In this document: piece after piece, positions 60,146 to 64,000 of the stretch
Layout of the letters: each line of letters opens with the position of its first letter
Position numbering within the stretch: the first letter of the stretch is position 1
Assembly: GCF_900107775.1 (NCBI RefSeq)
Contig: NZ_FNRF01000002.1
Coordinates: 375,129 to 439,128 of the forward strand
DNA length: 64,000 nt
Direction of reading: 5' to 3'
Source: Xylanibacter ruminicola
Lineage (GTDB): Bacteria; Bacteroidota; Bacteroidia; Bacteroidales; Bacteroidaceae
Position numbers and translations under genes: made by a program
The notes under the pieces: generated by a model
The model's input: the letters and a program-made list of their open reading frames with translations, nothing else
The model's database searches: none
Told to the model about the DNA's origin: nothing

Positions 60146-61423
60146 TTATTGACTATTTCTTCTAGCTTTCTTGAACTTCGCCATGTACCCGTAGGTGTAC
60201 GACAGAATGATATACGCTATCAATCCTGTCAGGATTCCGTCACAGATACTGCCCGTAATCGACATGAGCAGGATGGTGAGGAATGCTGGCATCGACTCGA
60301 GGTAGAACGTTACCTTGATGTGTCGTACCACGGCAAACATAAAGAATCCCGCTACTACCATGGCTGGTGCTGTGGCCGATGTGGGAATGGCCAGGAAGAT
60401 GGGCGAGAATACTAGGCTGATGGCAAAGCACAGGGCCGTTACCAGAGCCGATACACCAGTGCGACCGCCCTCGGCAAAACCCGTTGAGCTCTCAACAAAC
60501 GTGGTTACCGGACTGCAACCCAGGCAGGCGCCTGATACGGTGGCCAGGGCATCGCTCAGCATAATGCTACGCATGTGGGGAATGCGTCCGTTCTTACGGA
60601 TGATACCCGCACTGGCCATCACACCTACCACGGTGCCCAGGGTGTCGAACACGTCGAAAAACAGCATCGTTGTTACACATACCCAGAAGTCGGGCCACAT
60701 CAGATACTCGAAATCGAACTGACACAACAGTGGTGTGGGCGATGCGGGCATCGAAATCAGCTCTTCGGGTATCATGGTAACGCCAGCGGGCAGTCCTACC
60801 ACGGTTACAATCAGGATGCTCAACAGCAGTCCGCCTTTGATGTGCATCACGGTAAACAGTCCCGTCAACAGCAGTCCCAGCAGGAACAGCAGCGATGTGG
60901 GTGTGGTCAGCGTCTCCATATGGTTAAAGATGGTACCCTCGGCCAGGATGCCGCTGTTCTTGAAACCAATCATCGCTACAAAGAAGCCTATACCGGTGGC
61001 AAAGGCATATTTCAGCGTGGTGGGCACCATCTCGAAGATAATCTGTCGCAGGTTGCTGACGCATATCAGCACAAACAGCAGTCCCTCTACCAGTACCGCC
61101 GTCAGGGCAAACTGCCACGAGTAGCCCATGGTAAGACATATTGTTTCAACAAAAAAGGTGTTCAGTGTTAGGCCTGGTGCCAGTCCGAAGGGGCGCTTGG
61201 CGATAAAGGCCATGAACAGCGTGCCCACGATGGCCGAGAGGGCTGTGGCGGTAAACAGCGACTGTATGGGGAATCCCTGTTCGCTCAGGGGGGCAAAAAT
61301 CACCGGCATCAGTGCTAGTATGTAAACCATGGTGATAAACGTGGTGATGCCCGATATGATTTCGGTCTTCAAACTATCTCTCTGCTGAGAGAATCCTAAG
61401 AGGGTGAAGAATTTTTCTTTCAT
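60146..61423 (-). CDS. NCS2-family purine permease (AzgA-like)
   Basis: Membrane protein of 425 aa with about 13-14 hydrophobic segments. Family features: ITTFITMVYILALMP, RPFGLAPGLTLNTFF (the APG(M/L)xLN substrate motif), SSTGFAEGGRTGVSALVT and the C-terminal LTGLIAYIIL. AzgA-like members import adenine, guanine or hypoxanthine with protons; the exact base cannot be told here. It begins within the last four bases of the histidine kinase gene, so the two are translationally coupled. Confidence 0.88.
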   Translation of the reverse strand: MKEKFFTLLGFSQQRDSLKTEIISGITTFITMVYILALMPVIFAPLSEQGFPIQSLFTATALSAIVGTLFMAFIAKRPFGLAPGLTLNTFFVETICLTMGYSWQFALTAVLVEGLLFVLICVSNLRQIIFEMVPTTLKYAFATGIGFFVAMIGFKNSGILAEGTIFNHMETLTTPTSLLFLLGLLLTGLFTVMHIKGGLLLSILIVTVVGLPAGVTMIPEELISMPASPTPLLCQFDFEYLMWPDFWVCVTTMLFFDVFDTLGTVVGVMASAGIIRKNGRIPHMRSIMLSDALATVSGACLGCSPVTTFVESSTGFAEGGRTGVSALVTALCFAISLVFSPIFLAIPTSATAPAMVVAGFFMFAVVRHIKVTFYLESMPAFLTILLMSITGSICDGILTGLIAYIILSYTYGYMAKFKKARRNSQ

Positions 61424-62526
61424 GCTTTGGGTATGTAGGGGATAATCAGGTCGAACTTAGCGCCCTGGGTATATGTGGTATCGAGTGTGAGCGTGCCGCC
61501 CATGTGCTGGGCCACCATGCGGCCAATCGAAAGGCCCAGTCCGGCGCCCTGACTAAAGCTGTCGAGCTTGGTGAAACGCTCAAATATCAGCTCGCTCTTG
61601 TCGGCTGGAATACCGCAGCCGGTATCGGTTACGGCAAAATGCATCTTGTCGGCCTCGTGGTCCAGACTCAGTGTGATGCTGCCCTGCTTGGTAAACTTGG
61701 CGGCATTGTCTAACAGTTTGGCCAGGATGATGCCTACCAGTCGTGGGTGGCACATCACGCGCTCCTCTTCGGGTATGTTGCACTGGCTGTCTAACGTAAC
61801 GCCTTTTTGTACCACCGGAGCAATGGCGTCGATTGCGCCTGCCATCGTTATCAGCGGCATGCACTCCTCGGCTGGTGGCAGCTCGTTGTCGCCCTCCATG
61901 TGCGATATCAGAATCAGGTCGTCAAGGATGTTCGTCAGCAGTCGGGTGTTCTCCTGTATGCGGGCGCTGTAGTCCTGTCGGTCCTGATCGGGCAGATCCA
62001 TGCCGGGCATGGTGAGTATCTGCGTAAAACCGCTGATGGCGTTCAGTGGCGTGCGTATCTCGTGTGTCATGCTCTGCAGGAATGCCGTTTTGGCTTTCGA
62101 TGCAGCCTCGGCACGGTCGCGCTCGATAGAGAGCTGCTTGTTTTGTGCCACCACCACATTACGTTCGCGCTCCAGCTGTCGGTTTTTTATCTCCAGGGTG
62201 TGTCGCCAGCGGTTGTTGGCCGACAGGAACAGCAGGAAACCGATAATGCCCAGAATCATCACCACGCCACCCGATGTGAATCGTGATCGCTGCTGCAGCT
62301 GTTGGTTCTGTCGGCGCATCGCCTCCATCTCTTCGTGGGTAATCTGCTCCTTTATAGGCGCTTGTTTTATGTTGTTGGCAGGTGCCTTTTGGGGCACACT
62401 ATAAGTCTGAGGTTGAACATTCGGTGCTCGATGCTCAAACTCACAACCCGATAAAGCGATGATAATCAACAGCATAGCTAAAGTAGCCTTTGTAGCCGTT
62501 AGTAATTTCTTAAGTAATTGTACCAT
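61420..62526 (-). CDS. Membrane sensor histidine kinase
   Basis: Protein of 368 aa. The N-terminus has a lipoprotein-type signal (LLIIIALSGC), a short extracytoplasmic stretch, then a membrane helix about 88-106 (VVMILGIIGFLLFLSA) and a coiled coil. HisKA box FLQSMTHEIRTPLNAI has the phospho-His near 154. The HATPase part has the N box LLDNAAKFT, G1 DTGCGIPADK, F box FERF and G2 GAGLGLSIGRMV. No receiver domain and no response regulator gene are adjacent. Coupling to a purine permease suggests sensing or control of purine uptake. Start at 62526 fits the promoter. Confidence 0.87.
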   Translation of the reverse strand: MVQLLKKLLTATKATLAMLLIIIALSGCEFEHRAPNVQPQTYSVPQKAPANNIKQAPIKEQITHEEMEAMRRQNQQLQQRSRFTSGGVVMILGIIGFLLFLSANNRWRHTLEIKNRQLERERNVVVAQNKQLSIERDRAEAASKAKTAFLQSMTHEIRTPLNAISGFTQILTMPGMDLPDQDRQDYSARIQENTRLLTNILDDLILISHMEGDNELPPAEECMPLITMAGAIDAIAPVVQKGVTLDSQCNIPEEERVMCHPRLVGIILAKLLDNAAKFTKQGSITLSLDHEADKMHFAVTDTGCGIPADKSELIFERFTKLDSFSQGAGLGLSIGRMVAQHMGGTLTLDTTYTQGAKFDLIIPYIPKA

Positions 62527-62547
62527 TGGTCTGACTCTTTTCGTGTG

Positions 62548-62579
62548 CAAAGGTACAAAAAAAAGATGGCACGAACAAA
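62548..62579 (-). promoter_or_regulatory. Histidine kinase promoter inside a terminator
   Basis: Minus strand -33 TTTG (plus 62576-62579) lies in the loop of the upstream terminator; 20-bp spacer includes its T-run; -7 TACCTTTG (plus 62548-62555). Confidence 0.75.
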
Positions 62580-62590
62580 TATCCGTGCCA
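62556..62590 (-). terminator. Intrinsic terminator of the P5-like gene
   Basis: GGCACG/CGTGCC stem (minus-strand order GTGGCACGG...CGTGCC), then eight T on the minus strand. Confidence 0.8.
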
Positions 62591-62595
62591 CTTTT

Positions 62596-63021
62596 TTAGA
62601 GGTTATTTTGACTGAGATTCCAGCCTTGTAGCATGGGCATGGGATCGATGGCTGTGGTGCCGTTTTCGTGGATGGCCATGGCTGCGGCGACGGCTATCCA
62701 GCGCAGGGGTTGCTCTGATGGATTTCCCAGGCACTCCAGGGCTCCGATACCCGATAGCTGTGCCACATGATCGATGTACGCGCGTGTGTTGTTTTCGGTC
62801 GTAGGTGCCCATTTATGGATGATGTCGCGTATGTTGTACAACCGGTATTTATGATAGTACGTGCGCGTAAGCAGTCTGAAGGCTGCTCGCCACCCCCACT
62901 CCATACTCTCAAACTGGCAGAAGTCGCCGTCGTGTTGCTGCGCTTTCATACCCTTCCACTTATCCGCGCTAAGTCGGATGTTAAGTGGGTTGCAATTACG
63001 TAGTCCTCGTGGTGTGCTCAT
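62596..63021 (-). CDS. Structural protein P5-like / lysozyme-like protein
   Basis: Protein of 141 aa matching a family annotated as structural protein P5 in Bacteroidales. The start RGLRNCNPLNIRLSADKWKGM and FCQFESMEWGWRAAFRLLTRTYY are characteristic, then a helical part with VAAAMAIHENG. It resembles muramidase-like phage proteins, but catalysis is unproven. No signal peptide. Its start overlaps the end of a holin-like gene by four bases, giving a lysis-type pair as in prophage remnants. Confidence 0.75.
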   Translation of the reverse strand: MSTPRGLRNCNPLNIRLSADKWKGMKAQQHDGDFCQFESMEWGWRAAFRLLTRTYYHKYRLYNIRDIIHKWAPTTENNTRAYIDHVAQLSGIGALECLGNPSEQPLRWIAVAAAMAIHENGTTAIDPMPMLQGWNLSQNNL

Positions 63022-63227
63022 GATGGTAGTCGTTTGCTGATGATGTTTACGTAGTGGTTAAGTCCGAAGATAGATGCGGCAAACAGGAAAGCCTGTGCCA
63101 CGTAGAATAGCAGTCCGGTGGCCACATCGTTGATGCTCACCACCTGATACGTCACCAGTCCGATGCTGCTCACAATGAGCAGCACGGCACTGGCATACTG
63201 AGAGGTTTTAAAACTTGTGTTTTCCAT
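63018..63227 (-). CDS. Holin-like small membrane protein (69 aa)
   Basis: Two hydrophobic helices (about 12-31 and 38-58: ASAVLLIVSSIGLVTYQVV and ATGLLFYVAQAFLFAASIFGL) with short polar ends and a basic tail. Size, topology and coupling to the P5-like gene fit a holin, although the family cannot be proven from sequence alone. Confidence 0.65.
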   Translation of the reverse strand: MENTSFKTSQYASAVLLIVSSIGLVTYQVVSINDVATGLLFYVAQAFLFAASIFGLNHYVNIISKRLPS

Positions 63228-63248
63228 GGTACGTAGATTTTAAATTGT

Positions 63249-63335
63249 TTACATCAGCTGTGGACCGGCAGCACCCAGCAGCGCAGCAATCACATACCCT
63301 ACAACTTTAAGAAGTGTTCTAACTGTTTTGTTCAT
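63249..63335 (-). CDS. Smalltalk-like peptide (28 aa)
   Basis: A 28-codon frame from ATG at 63335 to TAA at 63249. A basic N-terminus MNKTVRTLLKVV is followed by a short hydrophobic Gly/Ala-rich helix GYVIAALLGAAG, closely following the pattern of the tiny smalltalk proteins of Bacteroidales that accompany lysis-type genes. It has a full promoter (63371-63402) and is 21 bp before the holin-like gene. Function of the family is unknown. Confidence 0.65.
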   Translation of the reverse strand: MNKTVRTLLKVVGYVIAALLGAAGPQLM

Positions 63336-63370
63336 AATTCTGTGTGTTTAATGAGTATCTTTTTACGTTG

Positions 63371-63402
63371 CAAAGATACGAAAAATATTCGGAATTACCA
63401 AA
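63371..63402 (-). promoter_or_regulatory. Promoter of the smalltalk/holin/P5 operon
   Basis: Minus strand -33 TTTG (plus CAAA 63399-63402), 20-bp spacer, -7 TATCTTTG (plus 63371-63378). Confidence 0.75.
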
Positions 63403-63536
63403 TAATATGCCATATTTTTTTTTGCTAAAACTTTATTTAAAGTATCACTATAGGTTACAAATAACAAAATACTGTTATGCATATGTTTACAATATTTGTT
63501 TATATGTAATATCAGCCAACTTTTTTACGTCAAACA

Positions 63537-63568
63537 CTTGTACATATTGAAAATATTCAGTAACTTTG
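63537..63568 (+). promoter_or_regulatory. Promoter of the primase-like gene
   Basis: -33 CTTG 63537-63540, 20-bp spacer, -7 TAACTTTG 63561-63568. The leader of about 100 nt holds a possible hairpin AATCGC/GCGATT (about 63608-63635). The stretch between the two divergent promoters is A/T-rich and shows nothing else. Confidence 0.7.
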
Positions 63569-63671
63569 TTGCTGTTTGGGATCTAAGCCTGAGCACGGGC
63601 CCTAGAAATCGCTGAAAAAATGTCTATGGCGATTGTAGTGCAAGACACAAAAATAAAACAGACAACAAATT

Positions 63672-64000
63672 ATGAACAAAAATTTATTAGAAAAAATCTA
63701 CGACCATTCCAATAATGGTCTCGACATCATTTTCGACGTATGCCCTGAGGCTGTCGATGCAGTAGCCAACAAGCGTAAGTTCCGTTTGCGTAGCAACGAG
63801 CACACCCCTTCGGCTTGTGTTTATCCGCCTACAGGAAACGTCGCCTACTGGCACGTAAAGGACTTTGGCATGGGCGAAGGCGAAGGTTACTTCTCGCCTA
63901 TCGACCTGTACATGTGGGATCGCGGCTACACGCAAGCCCAGTTTGCAATAGCTGTTCAGGAGTTGGCCGAGCAGTATGGTGTACAGGACGAACTGAAGCA
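63672..64000 (+). CDS. Primase-like protein, N-terminal part (open at window end)
   Basis: A frame of 109 complete codons starts at ATG 63672 and runs off the window without a stop. The sequence LDIIFDVCPEAVDAVANKRKFRLRSNEHTPSACVYPPTG, VAYWHVKDFGMGEGE and SPIDLYMWDRGYTQAQFAIAVQ follows the CHC2 zinc-finger primase fold (fold segments for substrate loop, beta sheet, then helix). The zinc ligands are reduced; only scattered Cys remain. Related proteins in Bacteroidales are mobile-element primase/helicases. It is divergent from the lysis-type operon. Confidence 0.65.
   Translation, partial: MNKNLLEKIYDHSNNGLDIIFDVCPEAVDAVANKRKFRLRSNEHTPSACVYPPTGNVAYWHVKDFGMGEGEGYFSPIDLYMWDRGYTQAQFAIAVQELAEQYGVQDELK

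Noticed and set aside
1..64000. CRISPR array, tRNA or rRNA genes
   Set aside because: No regularly spaced 25-40-bp repeats with unique spacers and no tRNA cloverleaf or rRNA stretch was found by eye. A TTCGAA word near 2935 is not in a tRNA context.

Overview
The window reads as a chromosome segment of a Bacteroidales bacterium, most likely Prevotella or a close relative. The -7 boxes are of the TAnnTTTG type with TTTG-like -33 boxes 19-21 bp upstream, Shine-Dalgarno sequences are almost absent, and the gene set is typical of the order: DUF4835, DUF3127, smalltalk-type peptide, BT4734-like primase protein, a HppA-type pyrophosphatase, and a dnaN/exonuclease/DUF4835/recN run. The window starts inside an inverted-repeat element and ends inside a primase-like gene.

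Positions 1-13,600 form an accessory, AT-richer block. It opens with a perfect 28-bp inverted repeat enclosing a perfect 52-bp A/T-only palindrome. Next come two small basic proteins, an AlbA_2 (schlafen-type) regulator-like protein and a 45-aa minus-strand gene. A 9.3-kb three-gene operon follows: SNF2-type helicase with DUF3883, DUF1156 DNA methyltransferase, and DUF499 P-loop ATPase. This trio matches helicase-methylase-ATPase anti-phage systems related to DISARM. About 350 nt of leader precede it, holding a large nested hairpin, a duplicate of the translation start region, two tiny ORFs, and an arm able to pair with either start-region copy. Two small proteins and an orphan HicB-like gene with a clear operator close the block.

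Positions 13,900-19,800 look like a prophage-like or plasmid-like remnant common in Bacteroidales: two unknown proteins, a KilA-C/ANT antirepressor-type protein, two small unknowns, a BT4734/DUF3987 primase-like ATPase and an M15 peptidase. A second, smaller module (62,596-64,000) holds a P5-like protein, a holin-like peptide, a smalltalk-like peptide and, divergently, the start of a CHC2-like primase gene.

The rest is mostly core genome: STAS-kinase fusion, FAD dehydrogenase, cytidylate kinase-like protein, pheT, yebC, lepA, Crp/Fnr regulator, ModF-like ABC ATPase, ruvC, PBP/DacC lipoprotein, M15 peptidase, hppA, rarA, TRIC channel, dnaB, a TPR pseudo-protease, recN, DUF4835, exonuclease, dnaN, DUF3127, trmN6, lon, tgt, lptF/G, DEAD helicase, ispE and galE. 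A cassette of a substrate-binding lipoprotein-like protein and a SpoIIE phosphatase (56,578-59,552) is flanked by two direct copies of a ~0.5-kb non-coding repeat. A histidine kinase/purine permease pair follows.

Four themes run through the window. Short A/T-rich repeats enter coding sequence, supplying start codons, stop codons and linkers. Three promoters are built on the preceding terminator. Three repair or modification genes appear nearly leaderless. The methyltransferase carries a mosaic segment across its probable recognition region. No tRNA, rRNA or CRISPR array was seen.
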